A DNA stretch of 26,737 nucleotides from Azotobacter paspali (GTDB lineage: Bacteria > Pseudomonadota > Gammaproteobacteria > Pseudomonadales > Pseudomonadaceae): assembly GCF_042434745.1 (NCBI RefSeq), contig NZ_JBHLSS010000084.1; one strand, given 5' to 3'. Of this stretch, positions 15,561 through 23,528 are shown piece by piece. The position numbers and the translations under genes are program-made. The notes under the pieces are model-generated. The model searched no databases. It was given only the letters and a program-made list of their open reading frames with translations, and was not told where the DNA came from. Position 1 is the stretch's first letter; the number at the start of each line of letters is the position of its first letter.

Positions 15561-16694
15561 TTAAGCCGATTCGGCGAAGTAGGCGATGGCGCTCTTCGGC
15601 CAGGCAAGGTGTGGGTGAGGAGAAGTGCTCCATTCCGCGGATAGCGGCGTCAACGGAAGCTTGCGTGCGGATGCTGCGAACAGCCAGCGCAAACCGGTGT
15701 TGTAATTGCCGGTCAGACGAGTAAGCCCGATGGTGTAGGCTACCGCCTTGCGCGATACCTTTACTTGCTCGCCAGCGGAGAAATGGGGAGTTTGTTGCAG
15801 ATTGCGCAGTGTCAGCACGGCGAGGCCGATACTCCACAAGCAGAAACGGCGAAACCCAGAGTGTCTGCTCGGAATCATCAGCGTATATTCCAACGCGTCG
15901 CGCAGGTGGGCATGAGCCACCCCGATGAGCTCGGTCAGTGCGCTCATATAGTTCGCATCCTGCTGGCCCGCTTGCAGCTCCTCCAATCGCACGCCATATC
16001 GGGCGAAGATGTCCTGCGGCAACCAGCAGACGCCACGGCGGTGATCTTCCCACTGATCCTTGAGGATATTGGTCATTTGCAGCCCTTGGCCGAAAGAGAT
16101 CGCTAGACGCATCAAGGGATCACGCTGGCTGGCCAGGGCAGGATCGAAATCGATGAGCAGTTCCGTCAGCATTTCGCCCACTACGCCGGCTACGCAGTAG
16201 CAGTAGCAATCCATGTCGCACAGCGTTTTCAATCCATGCTGGCCTGCGTTGCGCTGGAAGTCGTGCATGCCGTGGGACATCACTTTCAGGCAATTGACGA
16301 TCGCCATGCGCTGTGCCGGCATCAAGCTATTGGTAACCTGCAACACCAACGGCAATTGGCTCACCAGGTCACGCTCGGCTTCCGAGGTTTCCGTGGAGAA
16401 TAGTGACGCCAGTTCGGCCGAGAAATATTGCGGTGCGATGCGACCAGTCACCGCATCGATGAATGCATCCTCGTAACGACGCTTTTCCTCGGCGGAAAAC
16501 GCCGGTTCATCCTCGATGGTATCTGCGATGCGACACAACAGATAAGCATTGGTCACCGCACGGCGTAATAGTGGCGGCAATTGGGGAATGGTCAGTGCGA
16601 AAGTTCTGGAGACTTTCGAAAGGATGGCATCTTGATAAGCATCGGCACTGGTTGTTGAGGACTCGATAGCTAGAGCTGTTTGGGATTCAAGCAT
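15561..16694 (-). CDS. Squalene synthase (farnesyl-diphosphate farnesyltransferase type)
   Basis: This enzyme joins two farnesyl diphosphates head to head and reduces the product to squalene with NADPH. The 377-residue protein has both aspartate-rich sites, D58-TIE-D62 in LLCRIADTIEDEP and D213-QWE-D217 in TNILKDQWEDHRRG, plus LSKVSRTFALTIPQLP near the start and DMDCYCYCVAGVVGEMLTEL, the equivalent of the eukaryotic YCHYVAG motif. It resembles the one-enzyme type known from eukaryotes and Methylococcus rather than the HpnC/HpnD pair. The ATG at 16694 has an AAGG site. It is the first gene of the sqs-shc-hpnG-hpnN-hpnA block. Phytoene synthase is less likely given the shc neighbour. Confidence 0.9.
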   Translation of the reverse strand: MLESQTALAIESSTTSADAYQDAILSKVSRTFALTIPQLPPLLRRAVTNAYLLCRIADTIEDEPAFSAEEKRRYEDAFIDAVTGRIAPQYFSAELASLFSTETSEAERDLVSQLPLVLQVTNSLMPAQRMAIVNCLKVMSHGMHDFQRNAGQHGLKTLCDMDCYCYCVAGVVGEMLTELLIDFDPALASQRDPLMRLAISFGQGLQMTNILKDQWEDHRRGVCWLPQDIFARYGVRLEELQAGQQDANYMSALTELIGVAHAHLRDALEYTLMIPSRHSGFRRFCLWSIGLAVLTLRNLQQTPHFSAGEQVKVSRKAVAYTIGLTRLTGNYNTGLRWLFAASARKLPLTPLSAEWSTSPHPHLAWPKSAIAYFAESA

Positions 16695-16874
16695 GATATG
16701 CCTTAGCTTTTCTCTTTTTCGACGAGTTACTTGTCATTCTGACACGAATTTCTCAATGGTAGAGTGCGCCAACCCTTGATTTATCAACCGGACCTAAAAT
16801 GCATTGGCAGTAAAAAGCCTTGCAATTCAACGGATTATCTGTATTTGGCATAGGCGCGGTCGGTCCTGTCACGA

Positions 16875-17816
16875 TCAAGCGTCACCTCCAGAGAGTAATA
16901 CCGAGTTGAGACGTACTTTCATAGGAATAAGCTGTCGATGACCTCGACCATTTTGCTTGTGGTTAAGCGATCTTTCAAATCGTCGAAGGTCGCAGCAACA
17001 CGCCGTGTTTCGACGATTCTCCGAACAGAGGGGCGCAGTCGGTTTTCGAGGTGGCCTGTTTGATCTTGCTAGACGCCGAATGAATACTTTGTCAAGCGAC
17101 ACATTGCGACGAGATGACGATTCATGGTAGGGCAGGCAGGCCCGATGAAGCGACCCTGTATCCGTACCCCTAATCTGCGACAGGCAGGCGGATCGGTAGA
17201 CAGACGAGGAACTGCATAGCAATCGACAAGGGTAGTGGCATGGCCCCAGTCGCTGCAAGTTGTGCCGGAGATCAAGAAGAAAGGATTGGAACCAATCCGG
17301 AATATAGCCTCTTGACATTTGGCCGAAGCCTGGAAGCAGCGAAGAGCGATCCGTTGGCCACTGACGGCGACAGTGGCTCCTTCGGGGTAGTTTTGGCCTG
17401 AATTTGATCCTAAACGGAGATCCCTTTTGAGTGGTGCTTCGCATCCTGCAACGTCGGTGCATACTCTGGTATGTGGATGCTTGCAAACTCACCCCCGGCG
17501 GGATTGGTCCCTGACGCTGCTGATCTGGAGAGGCGTTCGGGATTTCAGTCACGGGTAAAGCCCAGTACCGGTGATTCATGGGTTGTAAATAGCCACTCTC
17601 CGGGATACGGGCTTCAAACCGGTCAATGTATACCAAGCACCGCTCGATGATGTCTTTTGCGAAACATTGCTCGATGCCTTGGCCTTGTTGAAGGACACGA
17701 TATACAGCAAGGGCGAGAAACTCAGATGTGTCGCGCGCTCTGGGTAAATCCGATAAAGAGGTAGCATGGCGTGTCCGTAGCCGAATCCTTGTTTTCCCAC
17801 GCAGCCGTGAATACCT
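16875..17816 (-). other. 942-nt stop-free frame lacking a good start (coding status doubtful)
   Basis: On the minus strand the frame runs from just after a stop at 17819-17817 to a stop at 16875 with no interruption, 313 codons. The first usable start is a TTG at 17636. The 5' part reads like protein (LAVYRVLQQGQGIEQCFAKD, then IIERCLVYIDRFEARI), whereas the 3' part is rich in Arg, Ser, Cys and Pro and looks like a shadow frame. No family is recognised. A start-less pseudogene, an antisense shadow of a decayed gene, or chance are all possible. Confidence 0.25.
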
Positions 17817-17900
17817 TCACGAGGGGAGGGCATTGGATATTTTGCTCGAAGCAATCGAATTGCATTATAGGCGGTTGGTAATTCAACCCCAATAATTCAG

Positions 17901-17926
17901 CCTTGCGGAAAACTTTTTCCGCAAGG
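17901..17926. repeat. Perfect 12-bp inverted repeat with a 2-nt centre
   Basis: CCTTGCGGAAAA, then CT, then TTTTCCGCAAGG. The arms are perfectly complementary. There is no T tract beyond the stem on either strand, so it is not a standard terminator. It may be a protein-binding palindrome or the end of a lost mobile element. Confidence 0.6.
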
Positions 17927-17940
17927 GTAACGGTGGACCA

Positions 17941-17963
17941 GGGCGAAGCAAAAGTGTTCGCCC
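17941..17963. repeat. 7-bp inverted repeat GGGCGAA / TTCGCCC
   Basis: The arms at 17941-17947 and 17957-17963 are separated by 9 nt and lie 15 nt after the 26-nt palindrome, forming a tandem of potential hairpins in the gene-free stretch. Confidence 0.5.
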
Positions 17964-18265
17964 ATGCGGCCCTGCCGTTCAATTACGATGAGCCTACGTC
18001 TGCGCCCATCGTGGAAAGTCAGGTGCTGGTTCCGCGTCGCATTGGCGAGCGAGGCCCAACCTGTGGAGCTTGTTCAACCTACGCAGGACATCTCGTCCTA
18101 GGCGGCTGGCTTGGGCGAACTGCCAACGGTCGCCGCCAGGGTATCCCAGGTCCGGGAGCAGCATCGCGAGTTGTGCATCGAGATGACCGATCGTCATGTG
18201 GTCGTATGGCGACGGTCCATGTTCGAAAGACTGGGCCATCCATCGGATGCGTCCGCCGGGGCCGC

Positions 18266-19162
18266 TCATAGCGACTTCACGATGTGCTCGCGCAGCCACT
18301 GGTGTGCGGGATCGCGATGAACGCGCTCGTGCCAGAGCATGAGCATCTCGAAGCCCGGCACTTCCAAGGGCGGCTCGACCACTTGCAACGCATCGTTGTC
18401 GCGTACCAGCCGGGACGGCACCATTGCCACCAGATCGGTGCTCGTCAGTACCGATACGAGAAACAGGAAGTGCGGAACGGACAGCGCGACCCGTCGCGTC
18501 ATGCCCAACTCGGCCAATGCCGTATCCGTCACGCCATGAAAGCCGCCGCCGTCCGGCGATACGATCACATGATCGAGCTTGCAGAGCTGCGCCAGCGTCG
18601 GACGGCGTTTCAATCGAGGATGTCCGATGCGGCCTGCCAGCACGTAGCGCTCGGTGAACAATGGCTTACGCCGCAGGGACGGCGGGGCTTCCGCGCTGAT
18701 GTGGAAGGCCAGGTCGATATCGCCCTGTTCCGCCTGGCGGGCCAGCATCGGCGGGAGCAGTTCCAGGATTGCCAGCCGCGTGCCGGGCGCCGCCGACCGC
18801 AGCCCGGCCAGCGCTGGCGACAGGATGGTGGATTCGCCGTAGTCCGAGGCCACGATGCGCCAGGTCTGGTTGGCCTGGGCAGGGTCGAAGGGACTGCAAG
18901 GGGCTACCGCCTGTTCCAGTGCTTCCAGTGCCTGGCGTAGCGGCTCGCGCAGTTCGTCCGCGCGTGCGGTGGGCCGCATGCCTCGAGGGCCGGGCAGTAG
19001 CAACGGATCGCCGAAAACTTCCCGCAGCCTGGCGAGCTGTACGCTTACCGTGGGCTGCGACAGATGTAGGCGCATGGCCGCACGGGTCACGTTGTGCTCG
19101 GCGAGCAAGGCGTCGAGCGTGACCAGCAGGTTCAGGTCGAGACGCCTCAAGGAATTGTTCAT
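18266..19162 (-). CDS. LysR-family transcriptional regulator (NodD-like subgroup)
   Basis: A 298-residue LysR-type regulator. The N-terminal winged helix-turn-helix reads LDLNLLVTLDALLAEHNVTR, then AAMRLHLSQPTVSVQLARLR, followed by the wing GDPLLLPGPRGMRPTARADEL. The remaining 200 residues are the two-lobed effector domain. The RRLDLNLL opening is typical of the NodD/LinR/SyrM-like branch, which often senses aromatic ligands. The ATG at 19162 has only a weak AGG ribosome site. The gene is divergent from the quinone reductase at 19249, so it most likely controls that gene and itself from the 86-nt region between them. No partner ligand can be read from sequence. Confidence 0.93.
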   Translation of the reverse strand: MNNSLRRLDLNLLVTLDALLAEHNVTRAAMRLHLSQPTVSVQLARLREVFGDPLLLPGPRGMRPTARADELREPLRQALEALEQAVAPCSPFDPAQANQTWRIVASDYGESTILSPALAGLRSAAPGTRLAILELLPPMLARQAEQGDIDLAFHISAEAPPSLRRKPLFTERYVLAGRIGHPRLKRRPTLAQLCKLDHVIVSPDGGGFHGVTDTALAELGMTRRVALSVPHFLFLVSVLTSTDLVAMVPSRLVRDNDALQVVEPPLEVPGFEMLMLWHERVHRDPAHQWLREHIVKSL

Positions 19163-19177
19163 GGCAATACCTGGGAT

Positions 19178-19205
19178 TCTGGAAATTTATTTTCAATATA
19201 CCAGA
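19178..19205. promoter_or_regulatory. Candidate LysR operator between lysR and the quinone reductase gene
   Basis: TCTGG at 19178-19182 and CCAGA at 19201-19205 form an inverted repeat around an 18-nt AT-rich core (AAATTTATTTTCAATATA). It is the only AT-rich palindromic site between the divergent genes, fits the usual position of a LysR recognition site, and could overlap promoters in both directions. Confidence 0.4.
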
Positions 19206-19248
19206 GGCCGCCCTATCGTGTGCCCATCTGCCGATGGAGCACCGAACC

Positions 19249-20031
19249 ATGAATGTCCTTCTTGTCTACGTCCACCCTGAATCCCGATCCTTGAACGGTT
19301 CGCTCAAGGATTTCGCCATTCAGCGCCTGGAGCATGCGGGCCATACGGTCCGGGTGTCGGACCTGTACGCCATGAACTGGAAGGCCACGCTGGATGCGGA
19401 CGACAATACCGCGCGGCAGCCTGGCGCGCGCTTCGATCCGTCCATGGACTCCAGGCAGGCGTTCGAGAATGGCACGCAGCGCGTCGATATCGCGCGCGAA
19501 CAGGACAAGCTGCGCTGGGCCGATGGCGTGATCCTGCAGTTTCCGCTGTGGTGGTTCTCGATGCCGGCCATCCTCAAGGGCTGGGTCGAACGCGTGTATG
19601 CCTACGGCTTCGCCTATGGCGTGGGCGAGCACTCGGACACGCACTGGGGCGACCGCTACGGCGAAGGCATGCTGGCCGGCAAGCGTGCCATGCTGGTGGT
19701 GACGGCCGGCGGCTGGGCCTCGCACTACGAACCACGCGGCATCAACGGACCCATCGACGACATCCTGTTTCCCATCCAGCACGGCATCCTCTTCTATCCA
19801 GGCTTCGACGTGCTGCCGCCCCATGTGATCTATCGGACGAGCAGGATCGACGAGGCGGGGTTCTCGAAGGCCTGCGAGGCGCTGGGACAACGGCTGGATG
19901 ATCTCTGGACGGCCGACCCCGTTCCTTTCCGCAGGCAGAACGCCGGGGACTACCTTATTCCGGAGCTGACGCTGAGGCCAGAGCTGGCGCCGGGGAGGTC
20001 CGGTTTCGACATCCATGTCGAACGGGATTAG
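19249..20031 (+). CDS. NQO1/MdaB-type NAD(P)H:quinone oxidoreductase
   Basis: A flavodoxin-fold NAD(P)H dehydrogenase that reduces quinones by two electrons, which avoids semiquinone radicals. The 260-residue protein shows the FMN/FAD-binding start MNVLLVYVHPESRSLNGSL, the QFPLWWFSMPAILKGWVERV motif shared with mammalian NQO1 and KefF/MdaB, and TAGGWASHYEPRGINGPIDD followed by LFPIQHGILFYPGF. I chose the ATG at 19249 over 19234 because GGAG precedes it by 9 nt and homologues start with this strand. The stop overlaps the stop of the convergent LysR gene by 3 bp. It is divergent from the upstream LysR regulator, its likely controller. Confidence 0.92.
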   Translation: MNVLLVYVHPESRSLNGSLKDFAIQRLEHAGHTVRVSDLYAMNWKATLDADDNTARQPGARFDPSMDSRQAFENGTQRVDIAREQDKLRWADGVILQFPLWWFSMPAILKGWVERVYAYGFAYGVGEHSDTHWGDRYGEGMLAGKRAMLVVTAGGWASHYEPRGINGPIDDILFPIQHGILFYPGFDVLPPHVIYRTSRIDEAGFSKACEALGQRLDDLWTADPVPFRRQNAGDYLIPELTLRPELAPGRSGFDIHVERD

Positions 20032-20939
20032 CACCCACCGATATCGACCCGCTCGGCGAGAAAGTCCAGGAAGGCGCGCACGCGTAACGGCAGATAACCG
20101 CCTTGGCCGACATAGACGGCGTGGACTTCTTCGACGTCGCCCGGATTGCAGTTTTCGAGCACCGGCAGCAATCGGCCGGCCGCGATGTCCTCGCGCACCT
20201 GGAAGGCGGCCAGGCGCGCCAGACCCAACCCGGCCAAGGCCAGGCGATGCAGCGCCTCGCCGTCGCCGGCCTGCGCGTTGCCGGTCACCGGCACCACGAT
20301 GTCCCCGCCGCCATGCCGCAACGGCCAGCCGGGCTGCGCACGCACGTAGTTCGCGCCCAGGCGATTATGTTGACGCAGATCCTCCGGTGTGGTCGGGGTG
20401 CCGTGGCGCGCCAGGTAGCTGGGCGCGCCGACGATCGTCATGCGCGTCTGGCCCAGTTTGCGCGCCATCAGGTTCGAGCTTTTCAGGGGGCCGGCGCGCA
20501 CGGCCACGTCGGTACGCTGCTCCAGGATGTCGATGACCTCATCGGTCAGCACGATGTCCAGCGTCACGTCGGGGTGGCGTTCCAGGAATTCGGGCGCCAG
20601 CGGCAGCAGGAAACGGTGCCCGAAGGGAACGTTGGCATTCACCCGCAGCCGACCGCGCGGCGCCGTGTGTTCGCCGGCACAGCGTTCGGCTTCTTCCAGG
20701 TCGGCGAGGATACGTACGCCGCGCTCATAGAAGGCGCAACCCTCGGGCGTGAGCTGGAGCTGCCGGGTGGAGCGGTTCACCAGCCGCGTACCCAGGCGCT
20801 GCTCCAGGCGCGTGACCAGCTTGCTGACGGCCGAGGGCGTCATGCCGAAGGCGCGGGCGGCCGCGGAGAATCCGCCCAGCTCGATGGCGCGTACGAACAC
20901 TTCGAGTTCGCCGGATCGGTTGACTTCCAGGCGGGCCAT
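20028..20939 (-). CDS. LysR-family transcriptional regulator (CrgA/DsdC-like subgroup)
   Basis: A 303-residue LysR regulator. The HTH reads LGGFSAAARAFGMTPSAVSK, then LVTRLEQRLGTRLVNRSTRQ, then LQLTPEGCAFYERG, typical of the large subgroup next to oxidoreductase and exporter genes. Two ATGs lie at 20945 and 20939. I prefer 20939, since AAGGAG sits 6 nt upstream of it but directly abuts the other. It is divergent from the SGNH-hydrolase/OYE/MFS operon and probably regulates it. The stop overlaps that of the quinone reductase. It differs from the other LysR gene in subgroup, so the two are not a recent duplication. Confidence 0.93.
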   Translation of the reverse strand: MARLEVNRSGELEVFVRAIELGGFSAAARAFGMTPSAVSKLVTRLEQRLGTRLVNRSTRQLQLTPEGCAFYERGVRILADLEEAERCAGEHTAPRGRLRVNANVPFGHRFLLPLAPEFLERHPDVTLDIVLTDEVIDILEQRTDVAVRAGPLKSSNLMARKLGQTRMTIVGAPSYLARHGTPTTPEDLRQHNRLGANYVRAQPGWPLRHGGGDIVVPVTGNAQAGDGEALHRLALAGLGLARLAAFQVREDIAAGRLLPVLENCNPGDVEEVHAVYVGQGGYLPLRVRAFLDFLAERVDIGGC

Positions 20940-20953
20940 GGTCATCTCCTTGA

Positions 20954-20966
20954 TGATTTCAAATCA
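20954..20966. promoter_or_regulatory. 13-bp palindrome TGATTT-C-AAATCA, candidate LysR operator
   Basis: A perfect palindrome about 15 nt upstream of the preferred LysR start, just before its AAGGAG site and 84 nt before the SGNH hydrolase ATG. Position and symmetry suit autorepression and control of the divergent operon. The wider region, to 21050, is strongly AT-rich, with two GAATTC blocks. Confidence 0.45.
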
Positions 20967-21050
20967 CAAATGTTTTTCCGGGAGAGAGTCTATTCCAAAT
21001 TCGTCTTTGAATTCATGATTTATCAAAAAATGGATATTGAATTCACTTAT

Positions 21051-22385
21051 ATGAAAAGTCTTTCCAAAATTTTTCCCAGTGCCTCGACCACCGCGATACT
21101 GGCCCTGGTGCTCACGACGGGCGCATCCGTGACCGCCGTTCCGGTGGCTGCCGCTCTTCCCGCCTGGGTCGCAACCTGGGGCGCCAGCCCCCAGCCGGTC
21201 TGGGGGGTGGGCTTCCTGTTCCCCAGCAACGTCCCTTCCGAGTTGCACGATCAGACGGTGCGTCAGGTAGCGCGCGTCAGCCTAGGTGGACAACGCCTGC
21301 GCATCGTGCTGTCCAACGCCTACGGCAGCCAGCCTCTCGCCGTGGGCAAGGCCACGGTCGCACGCTCGCAAAGCGATGGTGCCGTTGCCGCCGACAGCCT
21401 GCGCACCGTGACATTTGGTGGCCGGGAGGAGGCGACGATCCTTCCCGGCGCATCGCTGGTCAGCGATCCCGTGGCATTGCCCATCCCCGCGTTGGCACAG
21501 ATCGCGGTGAGTCTTTATCTGCCGGAAGCGACACCGGTCAGCACTTTTCACTGGGACGGCCGCCAGACCGGCTGGATCGTCCCCGGCGACCAGACCACGG
21601 CCCTGGCACTCGAGACGGCGGAAGGCTTTGCACAGAGCACCACGACACGCCTGCTGCTGTCGGGGATTCAGGTTGAAGTCGAACACGCGGTGCGAGCGGT
21701 CGTGGTGGTCGGCGACTCCATTACCGACGGGGCCGCTGCCAGCCTGGACAGGGATAGCCGCTGGCCGGACTTCCTGGCTGCGCGTCTGGCTCCGCATGGG
21801 GTGGCCGTCGTCAATGCCGGCATCTCTGGTGCCCAACTGCTGTCCGACGGCATGGGTGTTAATGCGCTGGCACGGCTGGATCGCGACGTACTGGCGCAAC
21901 CGGGCGTGCAAAGCCTCGTCGTGATGCTGGGCATCAACGATATCGCCTGGCCGGGCATGGCCCTCGCGCCGGAAAGACCACGGCCGACACTGGAGGCTCT
22001 GACGGCCGGCTACCGCCAGTTGGCCGAGCAGGCCCGCGGCCGTGGGGTGCGGGTGATCGGCGCAACGCTCACCCCGTTCGAGGGGGCGTTGCCCGGCACG
22101 CCGCTGGACGACTACTACCACCCCGACAAGGAAGCTTTGCGCCAGCGGGTCAACGAATGGATTCGCCACGGCGGTGCGTTCGACGCGGTGATCGACTTCG
22201 ATGCGGCACTGCGCGATCCCGTCCATCCAGCCCGAATCGACGCGCACTTCGACTCCGGCGACCACCTGCATCCCGGCGACCAAGGCAATCGGGCGATGGC
22301 CGAAGCCGTCGATCTCGATGTCTTGCTGCCGGGTCTCGGTGCCTCGCGGGACAACGCAATGCCAAATACATCTCAGGAGCGCTGA
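21051..22385 (+). CDS. Secreted SGNH/GDSL-family hydrolase
   Basis: A 444-residue exported esterase-type enzyme. The N-terminus has two lysines, a hydrophobic stretch (ILALVLTTGASVTAVPVAAA) and a plausible signal peptidase site after AAA. A beta-rich domain (about residues 40-210) precedes the SGNH core: GDSITDGAAAS with the nucleophile Ser at about residue 223, a glycine block VVNAGISGAQLL, the Asn of MLGINDIAW, and the C-terminal Asp/His of FDSGDHLHPGDQGN. The layout recalls GDSL lipase-like acetylesterases. In-frame ATGs at 21015 and 21030 also exist; none has a ribosome site, and 21051 gives the best signal peptide. The next gene starts 3 nt after the stop, so it opens an operon with OYE and MFS. 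Confidence 0.88.
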   Translation: MKSLSKIFPSASTTAILALVLTTGASVTAVPVAAALPAWVATWGASPQPVWGVGFLFPSNVPSELHDQTVRQVARVSLGGQRLRIVLSNAYGSQPLAVGKATVARSQSDGAVAADSLRTVTFGGREEATILPGASLVSDPVALPIPALAQIAVSLYLPEATPVSTFHWDGRQTGWIVPGDQTTALALETAEGFAQSTTTRLLLSGIQVEVEHAVRAVVVVGDSITDGAAASLDRDSRWPDFLAARLAPHGVAVVNAGISGAQLLSDGMGVNALARLDRDVLAQPGVQSLVVMLGINDIAWPGMALAPERPRPTLEALTAGYRQLAEQARGRGVRVIGATLTPFEGALPGTPLDDYYHPDKEALRQRVNEWIRHGGAFDAVIDFDAALRDPVHPARIDAHFDSGDHLHPGDQGNRAMAEAVDLDVLLPGLGASRDNAMPNTSQER

Positions 22386-22388
22386 ACC

Positions 22389-23528
22389 ATGCTGTTCACA
22401 GCCTATCGCCTGGGCAATCTCGAGCTGCCCAACCGTATCCTCATGCCGCCAATGACCCGCTCGCGCGCAGGCGCCGGCAATGTGCCCACCGCGCTGATGG
22501 CCGACTATTACGCCCAGCGTGCCTCCGCCGGGCTGATCGTCAGCGAGGGCACGCAGATCAGCCAGCAGGGCCAGGGCTATGCCTGGACGCCCGGTATCCA
22601 CAGCCGGCAACAGGTGGCCGGTTGGCGCGGCGTCACCGATGCCGTGCATGCCGCTGGCGGGCGCATATTCGCGCAGTTGTGGCACGTCGGCCGGATCTCG
22701 CACGTCTCCCTTCAGCCGAACGGTGCCGCGCCGGTATCCTCTTCGCCGCTGCTGGCCGACGGCGTCAAGGTCTTCATCGACCCCGAGGGCAGAGGGCCGC
22801 AAGCCGGCGTCGGCGAGATGGTGCAGCATTCGGCACCGCGCGCCCTGTCCGAGGCCGAGATCGCTCAGGTCGTGCGGGACTTCGCCGCTGCCGCGCGCCA
22901 TGCACTGGAGGCCGGCTTCGATGGTGTCGAGCTGCATGGCGCCAACGGCTACCTCATCAACCAGTTCATCGACTCGCGGGCCAATACGCGCAGCGACGAC
23001 TATGGCGGATCGCTGTCCAACCGGCTGCGCTTTTTGCGCGAAGTCACCGAGGCCGTGGTCGCGGTGGCCGGACGCGGGCGCGTCGGCGTGCGGCTGGCGC
23101 CGCTCACCACGCTGCAAGGCGCGGTGGACGACACACCGCAGGCTACCTACTTGGGCGCGGCCAAGCTGCTCGACGATCTCGGCGTGGTCTACATCCATAT
23201 CGCCGAGGCCGATTGGGAAGACGCGCCCGACATGCCGGTGGCATTCAAGGAGGCGCTGCGGCTGATTTACGGCGGCACGCTGATCTACGCGGGCAAGTAC
23301 ACGCTCGAGCGTGCCGAGGCTGCGCTGCGCGATGGCTGGGCCGACTTGATCGGTTTCGGCCGGCCGTTCATCGCCAATCCGGATTTGCCTCGGCGCCTGC
23401 GTCACGGCTGGCCGTTGAACGAGCCCGACGCGAGCCGCTTCTTCGGCGGCGCAGTCGCAGGCTACACCGACTATCCGTTCGCGACGCAGGACGGACAGGC
23501 CGCCGCGATGGAGGAAGACGTGCGATGA
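22389..23528 (+). CDS. Old Yellow Enzyme family ene-reductase (NemA-like)
   Basis: An FMN-dependent NADPH ene-reductase that reduces activated double bonds, maleimides, quinones or nitro-compounds. The 379-residue TIM barrel shows LGNLELPNRILMPPMTRSRA at the start, QLWHVGRIS, and the substrate-binding pair His-Asn in ELHGANGYLINQFIDSRANT (the H-N form rather than the H-H form of some bacterial members), then DDYGGSLSNRLRF and DLIGFGRPFIANPDL for FMN phosphate binding. An AGGAG site lies in the end of the SGNH gene. The stop overlaps the MFS start by 4 nt (ATGA). The likely role is detoxification of electrophiles, with the exporter and the nearby quinone reductase. Confidence 0.94.
   Translation: MLFTAYRLGNLELPNRILMPPMTRSRAGAGNVPTALMADYYAQRASAGLIVSEGTQISQQGQGYAWTPGIHSRQQVAGWRGVTDAVHAAGGRIFAQLWHVGRISHVSLQPNGAAPVSSSPLLADGVKVFIDPEGRGPQAGVGEMVQHSAPRALSEAEIAQVVRDFAAAARHALEAGFDGVELHGANGYLINQFIDSRANTRSDDYGGSLSNRLRFLREVTEAVVAVAGRGRVGVRLAPLTTLQGAVDDTPQATYLGAAKLLDDLGVVYIHIAEADWEDAPDMPVAFKEALRLIYGGTLIYAGKYTLERAEAALRDGWADLIGFGRPFIANPDLPRRLRHGWPLNEPDASRFFGGAVAGYTDYPFATQDGQAAAMEEDVR

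Larger units (their letters stand above)
16695..18265. other. 1.57-kb stretch without a recognisable gene
   Basis: Between the squalene synthase start and the stop of the downstream LysR gene no intact gene is identifiable on either strand. GC content looks lower than in the flanks. Frames on the plus strand are short and broken; the minus strand has one unusually long stop-free frame without a proper start (listed separately). Several inverted repeats lie at 16980-17016, 17901-17926, 17941-17963 and 18085-18099. The first 150 nt must hold the promoter of the squalene synthase operon, but I could not choose a convincing -35/-10 pair. Decayed mobile DNA or a structured non-coding transcript are both possible. 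Confidence 0.5.

Noticed and set aside
17994..18299. 101-codon minus-strand frame next to the LysR stop
   Set aside because: It overlaps the end of the LysR gene, has no family features and no ribosome site.
20103..21050. Upstream extension of the SGNH frame through the LysR gene
   Set aside because: The frame is open by chance antisense to the LysR gene; SGNH homology and a signal peptide begin only at about 21051.
21282..23405. 707-codon minus-strand frame opposite the SGNH and OYE genes
   Set aside because: It lies fully antisense to two genes with clear family motifs and has no recognisable domain; long shadow frames are normal in high-GC DNA.
22157..23524. Upstream extension of the MFS frame across the OYE gene
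   Set aside because: The region is an out-of-frame, Arg-rich shadow of the OYE gene; the transporter begins at 23525 with the ATGA overlap.
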